This document shows positions 7,859 to 16,573 of a DNA stretch of 64,000 bases, piece after piece. The number at the start of each line of letters is the position of its first letter. The stretch's first letter is position 1. Made by a program: the position numbers and the translations under genes. The DNA is taken from assembly GCA_963638365.1 (NCBI GenBank), contig CAVHRK010000072.1, positions 1-64,000 of the forward strand. The letters are read 5' to 3'. Below the pieces are notes generated by a model, which was not told the origin of the DNA, did not search any database, and saw nothing but the letters and a program-made list of their open reading frames with translations. The stretch is from Suilimivivens sp963638365. GTDB lineage: Bacteria; Bacillota; Clostridia; Lachnospirales; Lachnospiraceae.

Positions 7859-8800
7859 TTATATAAAGGAAGCAATACAATATACTGCATAGATGGCAAG
7901 CAGTGCGATTCCCTGTACCCGGGATGATTTCTTCCGGATCAGAATCGGGATTAACAATACGGCCATTACCAGAAGTCCAAGAGGCATATCAATCAATATG
8001 GCAGAACGTTCTAACGGAATACCTGCAATTGCAGAAGGGATACCAATTACCAGAAGCATATTCAGAATATTCGCGCCGACAATGTTGCCCAGGCCGACAT
8101 TTCCATATCCCTTAATAATCGAAACCAGAGAGGTTACCAGCTCCGGAAGGGATGTTCCAAGTGCAATAAACGTAACAGCAATGACACGCTCAGGAACACC
8201 AAGCGCCTCTGCAATCAGAATGCCGTTATCTACGAGAAGATTAGCCCCGAAGTAAAGAAGCACGGCACATACCACAAGAATCAGAAGGTGCTTCCAGACC
8301 GGACCGCTTTCCTTCTTCTCGTCCTCTTCCTCACTCTCTTCTCCTTCAGAACCAGCCCTCTTAATGTTAAGATACGCATAAACCGCAAATAATAAAAGCA
8401 GTACAACACCTGCCGGGCGGTTAAATTTCTGAGTCAGGTAGGCATATATATTCATTCCAATCAATACCGCAAAAAAGAAAATCCCTCTCCAACGGATTGC
8501 CACCGCCTCAATCTTCTTTGACGGACGGATCGTCTGTGTCAGACCGGCAATCAATGCAGTATTACAGATAATGGAGCCAAACGCATTTCCGGCCGCAATC
8601 GATGCGGATCCGTCAAACGCTGCGGTTGTGGAAACCAGAATTTCAGGAAGTGTCGTACCGAGACTTACAATCGTTGCCCCTACAACAATCTGTGGAATTC
8701 CAAGCTTCTTCGCAATTGCAACTGCAGCATCCACCAGACGGTCGCCTCCGAGGCAGATCAGAATAAGTCCCAGAATAAATAGTAAAACTGTCTGTATCAT
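7859..8800 (-). CDS. Calcium/sodium antiporter (CaCA family, YrbG-like)
   Basis: A 313-residue membrane antiporter starting at ATG 8800 (AAAGGA upstream; the reading frame extends further but lacks a better site). It has the two inverted alpha-repeats of the CaCA superfamily: GGDRLVDAAVAIAKKLGIPQIVVGATIVSLGTTLPE in the first half and NGILIAEALGVPERVIAVTFIALGTSLPE in the second, with the catalytic G(T/S)(T/S)LPE sequences. An acidic cytoplasmic loop (GEESEEEDEKKE) separates them. It exchanges Na+ or H+ for Ca2+ across the cytoplasmic membrane. It forms its own transcription unit, ended by the hairpin at 7790-7821. Confidence 0.9.
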   Translation of the reverse strand: MIQTVLLFILGLILICLGGDRLVDAAVAIAKKLGIPQIVVGATIVSLGTTLPEILVSTTAAFDGSASIAAGNAFGSIICNTALIAGLTQTIRPSKKIEAVAIRWRGIFFFAVLIGMNIYAYLTQKFNRPAGVVLLLLFAVYAYLNIKRAGSEGEESEEEDEKKESGPVWKHLLILVVCAVLLYFGANLLVDNGILIAEALGVPERVIAVTFIALGTSLPELVTSLVSIIKGYGNVGLGNIVGANILNMLLVIGIPSAIAGIPLERSAILIDMPLGLLVMAVLLIPILIRKKSSRVQGIALLAIYAVYCIASFI

Positions 8801-8895
8801 TTTTGATGTCCTTTCTTTGCACAGACTTTCTCTTTTGTAGTATTTCATCTTATGTCTGTTTTTATTTCAAAGTATCACACACCCCAAATCATCTG

Positions 8896-10413
8896 TCAAC
8901 AGTTTCCGTTATCCTCTTTATCTGCAAGTGCGCGAATTCTCACAACCAGCTCCTCGATTGCTTCTACACCTGCACTATTTTCCTGCGTAGCAGCCGTGAC
9001 ATGCTCAATTGCATTGTAATTGTTTCTGGTACTGGTATTCACCTGTTCCATACCCCTTGCTACTTCACTACTTTGTAACCGGATATCCTCAACCGTCCTG
9101 TCCATCTCCATAATCTGTCCTGACATCTGCCGATTCGAGGTTGTGATCATGGCCGTAGAGCTTCCGACCTCACGAATACTGTCCATACCGGTCTCCGTCA
9201 ACTGTACACTCTGTTCCATAACTGCAACCGCCTGTTCTGTATTGTTAACGGATTCTGTAACAATTCTTCCAATATCATCTACTGCAGTTTTCGTCTGTTC
9301 AGCAAGTTTCTGAATCTGCTCCGCCACAACAGCAAATCCCTTCCCCTGTTCTCCGGCCCTGGCCGCTTCAATGGTTGCATTCAGTGCCAGAATATTAGTC
9401 TGATTGGAAATTCCGGTAATTACTTTAATAATGCCCAGGATTTCCTTGGACTCTTCTCCAAGCTTTGAGATAATCTCCTTACATTCATTCGTACTTGTAT
9501 GGATCTGTTCCATACTTGCCGTTGCCTCGTCCATCTTTCTCTGATTGTCCCCGGAATGTTCACTGATATGTTTCGCAAGTTCAGCCACCTGTCCGTTAAT
9601 TGTTCCAAGCTCCTCAAGCCTTGTATTAATCTCCTGCGTCCTCTGATTCATTCCGGTAATTTCTTCAGTATTCTCGCTAAAGCTTTGAAGAACACTTCCT
9701 GTTTCCTGCACAATCTGTCCGTTGGATTCCATGGATCTTTCCGTAATCTCAGACAATTCCCGCACCATTCTCATCAGTTCTTCCGATGTTTCCCGGGATT
9801 TTTCCTGCATGAACTTCATTTCACGGATCATCCGTTCCTGTGCTTCGGCATCCATAAGATTGGATAACATTCCCGCCGTTCTCTCACATAACATGGTAAA
9901 AATGGCTGCAATTGCAATCAGCACCATAGCTCTGGGTACAATACCATATACAATTAATTTATAAAATGTAGTAAAATTCTTATCCGGCAGAATTTCAAAA
10001 GCAAAGCAGACATACTGCCCCACCGATACTCCAACAACCGAGAGCACTGTGGTCAGGATATTAATTTTCTTTGAGAAATACAGACTTGCTATGGCGATAG
10101 CATAAATAAACAAAAGCACGGCATGATATCCTAGAGTTGCCGTTACAATTGAAACAAAGATTACTGCACTGATCGTGAGCAGATATTTCACATAACTCCC
10201 CTGCTGCTTACCAATATTCACAACAAAGGTCGGAAGCCATAACAGAATGGAGCCTCCGATATAGGCCGCCATCATCGTACCCATATCAACCACAAAAATT
10301 CCGACAACATTAAGTATAAACACCAGTGTAAAGATCACAAAAGTGATCCTCATCACCTTGGCAACTGCTTTATTCGCCTGTTTTTCATTTTGAATCAAAA
10401 CTCCGCTTTTCAC
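8896..10413 (-). CDS. Methyl-accepting chemotaxis protein with a multi-span membrane domain
   Basis: A 505-residue chemoreceptor with a GTG start at 10413 behind GGGGGAGAAGAG. The N-terminal ~180 residues contain about six membrane helices with short loops rather than the usual two helices around an extracellular domain. A cytoplasmic coiled-coil follows, with the signalling tip at SNQTNILALNATIEAARAGE (about residues 345-364). There is no recognisable HAMP domain. The membrane module suggests it senses something within the bilayer or a membrane-energy state; this is inference. It is a second unlinked receptor, 3.7 kb from the first. Confidence 0.88.
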   Translation of the reverse strand: MKSGVLIQNEKQANKAVAKVMRITFVIFTLVFILNVVGIFVVDMGTMMAAYIGGSILLWLPTFVVNIGKQQGSYVKYLLTISAVIFVSIVTATLGYHAVLLFIYAIAIASLYFSKKINILTTVLSVVGVSVGQYVCFAFEILPDKNFTTFYKLIVYGIVPRAMVLIAIAAIFTMLCERTAGMLSNLMDAEAQERMIREMKFMQEKSRETSEELMRMVRELSEITERSMESNGQIVQETGSVLQSFSENTEEITGMNQRTQEINTRLEELGTINGQVAELAKHISEHSGDNQRKMDEATASMEQIHTSTNECKEIISKLGEESKEILGIIKVITGISNQTNILALNATIEAARAGEQGKGFAVVAEQIQKLAEQTKTAVDDIGRIVTESVNNTEQAVAVMEQSVQLTETGMDSIREVGSSTAMITTSNRQMSGQIMEMDRTVEDIRLQSSEVARGMEQVNTSTRNNYNAIEHVTAATQENSAGVEAIEELVVRIRALADKEDNGNC

Positions 10414-10545
10414 TCTCTTCTCCCCCTCGTAGCTTATTTGATTTCATCCTGCATTCATCATATAAGCCTGCCCCGGATTTGTCTACCCCTGTATCCGTAA
10501 CATGCATAATACGCATGGTAAAATGCATCGTCTATCCTTTACCGG

Positions 10546-11175
10546 TTATTCCCTGTCCACAAAATGGAGTGTTTGGGAACATTTTTCAAACTCCTCCATC
10601 CATTTACCGCCTGCCTCCTGTGTATAGGACATGATATGGTCCTCATCCCCATTAAAGATCATAAAGTTGAGCTGTTCATAGGTCACTCCCTTAAGTTCAT
10701 ATTCCAATGTTATTCTTATGGCATTTCTCTGATCCACCTTGACATGATCAAAGGAATGAATGATGATATCCACTTCATCCCCGTATACATCATACAACTC
10801 TTTCGCATAAGCATCCCTGTAATCTTCCTTCGTCATCTCCATCATAGTATCATCCGCCTGCGTAATGATATAGCTGATGCTGGCAATATCCTCCGGAAAG
10901 GATTTGTGCAGGTAAAGTCCTGCTTCATCGCTCTGTTCCTCAAAGCCATCCGGAATTTTACAGGCCAGATCAGCAGGCTTAAATTCCGGTTGTTCCTCAT
11001 CCCTGTCGTCTGACCAGGATGAAAACTCAATCGTGCCTGTCGATTCATCTTCGGAAATCTCCTGTCCGGCAGCCCCCCTTAAGTCCGATGAATTTTCAGT
11101 CTCCCTGCCTGCACATCCTGTGATCTGGACGGTAATAAGTATCATAATCAGCAATATGAGCCATCTTTTATCCAT
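10546..11175 (-). CDS. Secreted lipoprotein of unknown function
   Basis: A 209-residue protein with a lipoprotein signal peptide: a short basic start (MDKR), a hydrophobic stretch and the lipobox ITGC, so Cys21 should be lipidated and the protein held on the outer face of the membrane. The rest is acidic (SEDESTGTIEF, SDDRDEEQPEF) and ends in a compact ~130-residue domain reminiscent of PsbP/DcrB-like folds, which I cannot confirm. It has a clean AGGAGAA site. It is 22 bases downstream of the CapA-like gene in the same direction and probably the last gene of that operon. Confidence 0.75.
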   Translation of the reverse strand: MDKRWLILLIMILITVQITGCAGRETENSSDLRGAAGQEISEDESTGTIEFSSWSDDRDEEQPEFKPADLACKIPDGFEEQSDEAGLYLHKSFPEDIASISYIITQADDTMMEMTKEDYRDAYAKELYDVYGDEVDIIIHSFDHVKVDQRNAIRITLEYELKGVTYEQLNFMIFNGDEDHIMSYTQEAGGKWMEEFEKCSQTLHFVDRE

Positions 11176-11197
11176 TGCACAATTCTCCTTCTATATA

Positions 11198-14100
11198 CTA
11201 ACCGCGATTCAGCCTCTGGTCTCTCATAAACAGGTATCTTTCATCTGCCTCATCATAGTATTTACACCCGGATCCGGAAAAAATCTGCATTAAAACAGAG
11301 CATGACTGATTATAGAACTCATCTTCATAATGAACAATATGAGCACCACCAAGCGGGAATTTATCCGATGCAAAATAATGCTTTGAGATATCGATCACAT
11401 AGCATTTCGTCAAATCCTCAAACATCTTTTCATATTGTAAAATTGCCTGCTTTTTCTTTTCCAGATCTCTGCTTCCGCTGTTTAATTTCTGCAGCTTATC
11501 ATCCAGATCAATATAGGTATCTTTCAGATCGGTCTTTATAAGAATTATATTTTCTCCATATTTTTCAAGCAGAAACCGGGCAAACCTTGTCATTTGTTCA
11601 CCGGCATATTCCATATCATAGCTTTCGAAGAAATATGTATTCGGACTGCATTCTCCCGATACCTGTTTATAAAATCCGGTTCTTTGAACAAAATCATCTA
11701 TTTCCCATAATTGTCCCCTGAACATTACCGCATTACAGATTAAATCATAAAAATCGATCACAATCCAGTCAGCCGATGATGCTTTCAGGGTATCTATTCC
11801 CGAATGCCGGAACGCCTCTTCAATGGTCCTCCTTCTCCAGGAATTGTTCTCAAATAAACTGTTATCTTTCGGAACATCATATGGAACCGGGGCTTCAAAG
11901 GCAAGTAAATGCGGCTGCTTAAAGATATATTTATTCACCACTATATCCCGCTTATTCCGGTTCATTATCTCCCTGGAAATACAGCTTCCCCAGATATCCA
12001 CCTTTATTTTCGGGTTAGCGGATATATATTGCTCCAGAGCCTTCCCATTATTTTTTATCAGAAAAACAATTTCACACTCATCCTCGCAGACACTGAATCC
12101 GACCATTTCCGAAAGCTGTAATGCCATATCTTTCAGAATCCTCATTTTCCACATGAATAATATCCGATAACCTTCATAAGACCCGGAAAGATCCTTCTCT
12201 ATGATCAGTTGAATCGCTTTGGCTGCACTCAGCAGCTCGTTATTTAATTCATTTTCTTCCAGATAAAGTACCGCTTCTTCAAGACCTGCCACGTGGTGCC
12301 TCATCAGCTCCATTATTCCCTGGTAGTGCAACCGGATAAATTCCTTAGACGAATACATAATGATTTTATCTGCCAACTGCTCCTGATTAAGCATTCTGTT
12401 TTGATAACCACGCGCCATCAGATTATCATAGTACTTCAATATTCTATTCATTCTGAATTCCGGATTCTGTTCAGAATAATAAAATTGATGACTCTTATTA
12501 TCAAAAATATCTCTCAGCTTATGGGCAGCATCCAGATAAAAATATTCCTCAAACGCAGACGGAGAAGCAGACTGCGCATCTCCAAAATAATGCCCTGCTA
12601 TATCAATCACAACCGGATTCACAATTGAAATAAAATAACTCTCCAGCTCCCCGATCCGGTTATTTAAGGCACTCCGGTTTTTACCGTTTCTCACCTCTCC
12701 CTTTACGGTCAGTGTCTCAGAAAAGCGCAGACGGACTAATACAATCTTTTCTTTAGGATAATATTTCAGTAAAAGTCCGGCATATTTCTTAATCTGTTCT
12801 TTCCAGAAGCTTTCACTAAACGGAGGGGTATGCTTCTCAAACTTCTCTTTATTTCTTTTGTAAAAATCAGATAAAACAAAAGCATCGGAGCCTGTGTAAT
12901 AAGCATCATCCATTTTATAAAGAGAAATCGCCGCGGCAGCATAAAAATCAACGATCACATATTCTGCACGGCTTTTCAAAAGACTCTGTTCGAAGTCTTT
13001 TTCTATATCTATCCTTACCCGCTCTGCACACCGTTCCTTCAATTCCTGTTTTTCGCCGTTCAGTATGGATAACTGAGAAATAATACACGCATCCTGATTG
13101 GCCCGGCACTCCGGCAAATAAGAAAATATTTTTCTCAACACAACAGAGCCCTGCAGCATCACGTCCGGTTCCGGCACCGATGACATAATCCGGGCATTCT
13201 CTGACAGGAGCTCCTCAATTCTTTCCCTTTCTTTTCCACCGGCAATCCCGATCTTTATACCACAGGAAGTATCGTCTCTGCTTATTGTCGGAATAAACGA
13301 TATGGAGGATGACACTTGACCCTTCGGGCTCTTATGCAGTTTACAGCACATAACGGCACTGAGTCTGTTTTCACTGAATTCGTTCATTGATGTAAGAAAA
13401 TTTCCCAATGAATAAGCACATGGCACCGTTCTTCCATCGGAGGTTGTAAGTATTTCATAATTCTGCATCACATGAGGATGGGATGCAACAATCAGATCAG
13501 CGCCTGCTTCTGCCATTTCCCTTGCCGTTTTTCTTTGAGACGGTTTTACCTCAGAGGAATTCATCTTTCCCCAATGCTGATATGCTATAATGAATTCCGC
13601 ATGATTTTTTCTTGCCTCATCAACATACTGTTTAAACAATTCTGTTTTGTACCGGCCAAGCTCCTCCGTCCATAAATTCATCTCAGCTTCGTGCCCGTTA
13701 TTAATCATACATAAAGCAATCACGGCAATTTTTATCCCCTTAACGGAAAAATAAACCGGATTATCCTTAAGTGTTCCTATGTTTTGCATACCATTGCTTC
13801 TGATCAACGAGACTGTATTTTTCAATCCTTCCGGACCCGTATCGCAGTTATGGTTATTGGCTGTAACCAATGCGTCAAAACCCGCATCCTTTACAGCTCC
13901 GATAAAAGTTGAAGGTGAATTGCAATTAGGACTTCCGGATGAAGTTCTCAGTTCTTCACATTCATAGGGAGAATGATCATCACACATGGTTTCCAGTACA
14001 CCAATTGTCAGATCTCCCTTTTGAACAATTGTCCTGATATCCTCAAACGAATCCGTGAAATCAAATTCTTTATTTCTGACCATACGCTGATGATTTACTG

Positions 14101-14704
14101 CACACATCAGATCTCCCATCAGCATGATCACGGCATCTGATTTCTGATTTCTCGATAAGTCACGACCGCACACGATCCGGGTTTTGGTACATTCTCCATT
14201 CTCCATTTTGGTGATAACTTCCGTCATACCCTTATTTCTGGCGGTTACCATCCCATATTCATCCACAACAGCAACATCTTCATCCACCGAATGAAAACGA
14301 ACGGAAGGAATCGTATTTTTATATTCTACTTCTATTTTTCTTGATTCATTTTCAGCTAAACAAATGACATTTTGAGCCTTTAGCTTCATTGAAACAGGCA
14401 CGAACGGAATTTTATCCGATTTTTCCCCTCTGATTTCCACGCCGTCACAAAATTGATATGCACACACATCCGCAAGATATTCCACCCCGTTTTGAAAGCC
14501 CAGAATGGTTTTCTCCGGCTTTTGTGAATATCTGGTTTTAATACACAGCTCCGGTTCGCAGGCTCTGTAATAAGACAGAATATAACCATCTGCATTTTCC
14601 ACTTCCTTCCAGGAAGAAATGGCTCTGCCATCTCCCCCCTTTACCTTAAAACCACCCGGAATCCCAATACGAGCTTCCAAATCATTGTTCTTCATTTTCC
14701 ACAT
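11198..14704 (-). CDS. Large CapA-type protein with Ig-like and tandem DUF6270/SGNH-like domains
   Basis: A 1168-residue protein with an unusual domain order. Residues ~12-105 resemble a fibronectin type III module; ~107-182 a BIG2-type Ig-like domain (VAVVDEYGMVTARNKG). Residues ~190-450 form a CapA/poly-gamma-glutamate-type metallophosphatase fold with MGDLMC, TANNHNCDTGPEG, QHWG and SHPHVM. After a linker, ~545-790 and ~905-1160 look like two related DUF6270 units. The second keeps the nucleophile-type motif DIWGSCISRE; the first retains the YVIVDFY and VVIDIAGHYFGD parts but not the GSC head, so it looks degenerate. No signal peptide is evident. It is 7 bases downstream of the 14712-16475 gene. 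A role in surface polymer modification or hydrolysis is inferred from CapA and DUF6270 families. Confidence 0.8.
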   Translation of the reverse strand: MWKMKNNDLEARIGIPGGFKVKGGDGRAISSWKEVENADGYILSYYRACEPELCIKTRYSQKPEKTILGFQNGVEYLADVCAYQFCDGVEIRGEKSDKIPFVPVSMKLKAQNVICLAENESRKIEVEYKNTIPSVRFHSVDEDVAVVDEYGMVTARNKGMTEVITKMENGECTKTRIVCGRDLSRNQKSDAVIMLMGDLMCAVNHQRMVRNKEFDFTDSFEDIRTIVQKGDLTIGVLETMCDDHSPYECEELRTSSGSPNCNSPSTFIGAVKDAGFDALVTANNHNCDTGPEGLKNTVSLIRSNGMQNIGTLKDNPVYFSVKGIKIAVIALCMINNGHEAEMNLWTEELGRYKTELFKQYVDEARKNHAEFIIAYQHWGKMNSSEVKPSQRKTAREMAEAGADLIVASHPHVMQNYEILTTSDGRTVPCAYSLGNFLTSMNEFSENRLSAVMCCKLHKSPKGQVSSSISFIPTISRDDTSCGIKIGIAGGKERERIEELLSENARIMSSVPEPDVMLQGSVVLRKIFSYLPECRANQDACIISQLSILNGEKQELKERCAERVRIDIEKDFEQSLLKSRAEYVIVDFYAAAAISLYKMDDAYYTGSDAFVLSDFYKRNKEKFEKHTPPFSESFWKEQIKKYAGLLLKYYPKEKIVLVRLRFSETLTVKGEVRNGKNRSALNNRIGELESYFISIVNPVVIDIAGHYFGDAQSASPSAFEEYFYLDAAHKLRDIFDNKSHQFYYSEQNPEFRMNRILKYYDNLMARGYQNRMLNQEQLADKIIMYSSKEFIRLHYQGIMELMRHHVAGLEEAVLYLEENELNNELLSAAKAIQLIIEKDLSGSYEGYRILFMWKMRILKDMALQLSEMVGFSVCEDECEIVFLIKNNGKALEQYISANPKIKVDIWGSCISREIMNRNKRDIVVNKYIFKQPHLLAFEAPVPYDVPKDNSLFENNSWRRRTIEEAFRHSGIDTLKASSADWIVIDFYDLICNAVMFRGQLWEIDDFVQRTGFYKQVSGECSPNTYFFESYDMEYAGEQMTRFARFLLEKYGENIILIKTDLKDTYIDLDDKLQKLNSGSRDLEKKKQAILQYEKMFEDLTKCYVIDISKHYFASDKFPLGGAHIVHYEDEFYNQSCSVLMQIFSGSGCKYYDEADERYLFMRDQRLNRG

Positions 14705-14711
14705 ATATCAG

Positions 14712-16475
14712 TCATTCTCCATTATGCAAAATCAGCTTATAATACTTGGCATAACCATCAATAAAGTGCTGGTTGTCATCAATTCTCGCCCTGAAATCAT
14801 CGTGACGTACAAAGAACGAACCAAGAATCTTATCCGGTCTTTCCATATACATTGCATATTCCGGATAAAAATATCCATCCAGCATATGAAATGCCCTGTA
14901 CTTGATAATCTCAACAAATTCCTCCTCATCAATCTGATTCATATAATCCACTGAAATGTTCTGTTCTTTTATTCTAAGATAGATGTCATAGGTTTCCATC
15001 AGTAATTCCAGATAAGTATGATATGAGGTTTGCTGTTTCTTTATCCTCTCGCGGTTCTCCCATGCATTTCTGAGTGCAAATGTATAATACTTTTCTTCCT
15101 GTACAAACCTGGTAAACTCATTCATTGCATAAGCCAGCCAATGGTCTCTGTGTACCACGTAATTCTCTTTTATGAAATAATCAATGCTCCGTCTTGCAGC
15201 ATCAAGATAAGCATGATCACCGGTAATATCATAGGCCTTTATCAGGGCATATGCTGACTCTCCATCGTAGTATACGGTACGGAAAGCCTCTTTTACCTCA
15301 AAATTGGCTGCGTCTAAAACATGAGTCATTTTTCCGGTTTCTTTATCCTGCAAATATAAAATCCCATTGGCAAGAAGCGTAATCATATCCGTAAAGTCAC
15401 GATCCCCGAATATCTCCATATGCTTCGTCAGTGCAATAATTGCAATTCCGTTTCCCCCAAGCTTAATTTCCCTGCTTCCTGCTTCAACAACAAATGCCGT
15501 CTCATTATCCTTATAGCTGATTTGTGTAAGAAGATAATCGATTGCTTTATTTATCGTTTCCCGTAAAGAATTATCCTTTGTAACCTCATATGCACACATC
15601 ATAGACCATACCGTTCCGGTATGTCTCAATATATTATAGGAAGTCATTACCGCATTAAATCGTGAAAAATAACCATATATAAATTTATCTGACGGTAACA
15701 TCTGCCTTGTTAAATACTGAGAGGAGGTAGTCAGAATCTCCTTTATGAACTCAGGCGTAAGCTCCCCTATCGTCCTTCTTCCACAATGCATTCCCTCATT
15801 ATAGAGCATATATATTTCCTTATCCGTATCCATAAAAAAGCTTTTGCAATTAAAGACATAAACAAACGGCATAATGACGGGAGCACACTGTCTTCCATTC
15901 CAGTCTAAGTATTTTTCCACCTGCTCTATGTTAATACAGGGAACGTTCTCATGGCCGGGTTTCGATGCTTTCATAGGGATAACGGAATAATCATAAAGTC
16001 CATATGAGTTAGCCTCTGCTTCCAAAAAGGCTATATCCATCCACGGATCCAGAGAGAATCCCATTCTGAAAAAATCCTTATATTTTACTGACAGAAAAAT
16101 TTTCTTTAGATTCGCAAATGGAACTTTTTGAACAAAATCCACAACATCAATTTTGATCCACACCGGCATAAGGCTGTATTTATCAATAACAGTCCTTATC
16201 TTTTCCCTTACCTTCATAAAGGAAGCTTCAAAATCCGCAGCCGATGCATGACATACCCTCGCTCTTTTCTTCCCATCGGAAATGGAAACAAACACCGTAT
16301 ACTTAACTTCATCCTGAATATCCTCACACTTAACATCAATCGGATTGCTTTTTAAGTATTCCTCAACATAACTTTTCATTGCATCCAGTTTCTTTTCAAA
16401 TAAAGCCTTGGAAACCAACCGGTTTTTCTCCTGATTATATTTATTGCTATGTTTTGTTCTGGGTATTGTTTTCAT
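14712..16475 (-). CDS. Predicted (alpha/alpha)6-barrel protein, surface-polymer associated
   Basis: A 587-residue protein of no family I can name firmly. The N-terminal ~190 residues are mixed alpha/beta (KRARVCHASAADFEASF, WIKIDVVDFVQKV). From about residue 235 the pattern changes to repeated helical hairpins with aromatic and Gly-rich turns (SRFNAVMTSYNILRHTGTVW, GNGIAIIALTKHMEIFG, YDGESAYALIKAYDITGDHAYLDAA), typical of (alpha/alpha)6 toroids in glycoside hydrolases, lyases and epimerases. The start has TGAGGGA upstream. It begins the three-gene operon with the CapA-type gene (7-base gap) and lipoprotein, so a joint role on a capsule or wall glycan is likely. No catalytic residues can be assigned safely. 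Confidence 0.6.
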   Translation of the reverse strand: MKTIPRTKHSNKYNQEKNRLVSKALFEKKLDAMKSYVEEYLKSNPIDVKCEDIQDEVKYTVFVSISDGKKRARVCHASAADFEASFMKVREKIRTVIDKYSLMPVWIKIDVVDFVQKVPFANLKKIFLSVKYKDFFRMGFSLDPWMDIAFLEAEANSYGLYDYSVIPMKASKPGHENVPCINIEQVEKYLDWNGRQCAPVIMPFVYVFNCKSFFMDTDKEIYMLYNEGMHCGRRTIGELTPEFIKEILTTSSQYLTRQMLPSDKFIYGYFSRFNAVMTSYNILRHTGTVWSMMCAYEVTKDNSLRETINKAIDYLLTQISYKDNETAFVVEAGSREIKLGGNGIAIIALTKHMEIFGDRDFTDMITLLANGILYLQDKETGKMTHVLDAANFEVKEAFRTVYYDGESAYALIKAYDITGDHAYLDAARRSIDYFIKENYVVHRDHWLAYAMNEFTRFVQEEKYYTFALRNAWENRERIKKQQTSYHTYLELLMETYDIYLRIKEQNISVDYMNQIDEEEFVEIIKYRAFHMLDGYFYPEYAMYMERPDKILGSFFVRHDDFRARIDDNQHFIDGYAKYYKLILHNGE

Positions 16476-16514
16476 ATGGTATCCCTCATTAATCCATATA
16501 TTTTTATAAGGAAA

Positions 16515-16541
16515 CCGGCAAAGGTTGTTTACCTTTGCCGG
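16515..16541 (-). terminator. Terminator after the wall-anchored repeat protein gene
   Basis: CCGGCAAAGG (16515-16524) pairs perfectly with CCTTTGCCGG (16532-16541) around a 7-base loop, followed on the minus strand by TTTCCTTATAAAAA. It separates the surface-protein gene from the downstream CapA operon. Confidence 0.75.
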
Positions 16542-16573
16542 CAGGTTTTAATTAAATAATTCTATTCCTGAGT

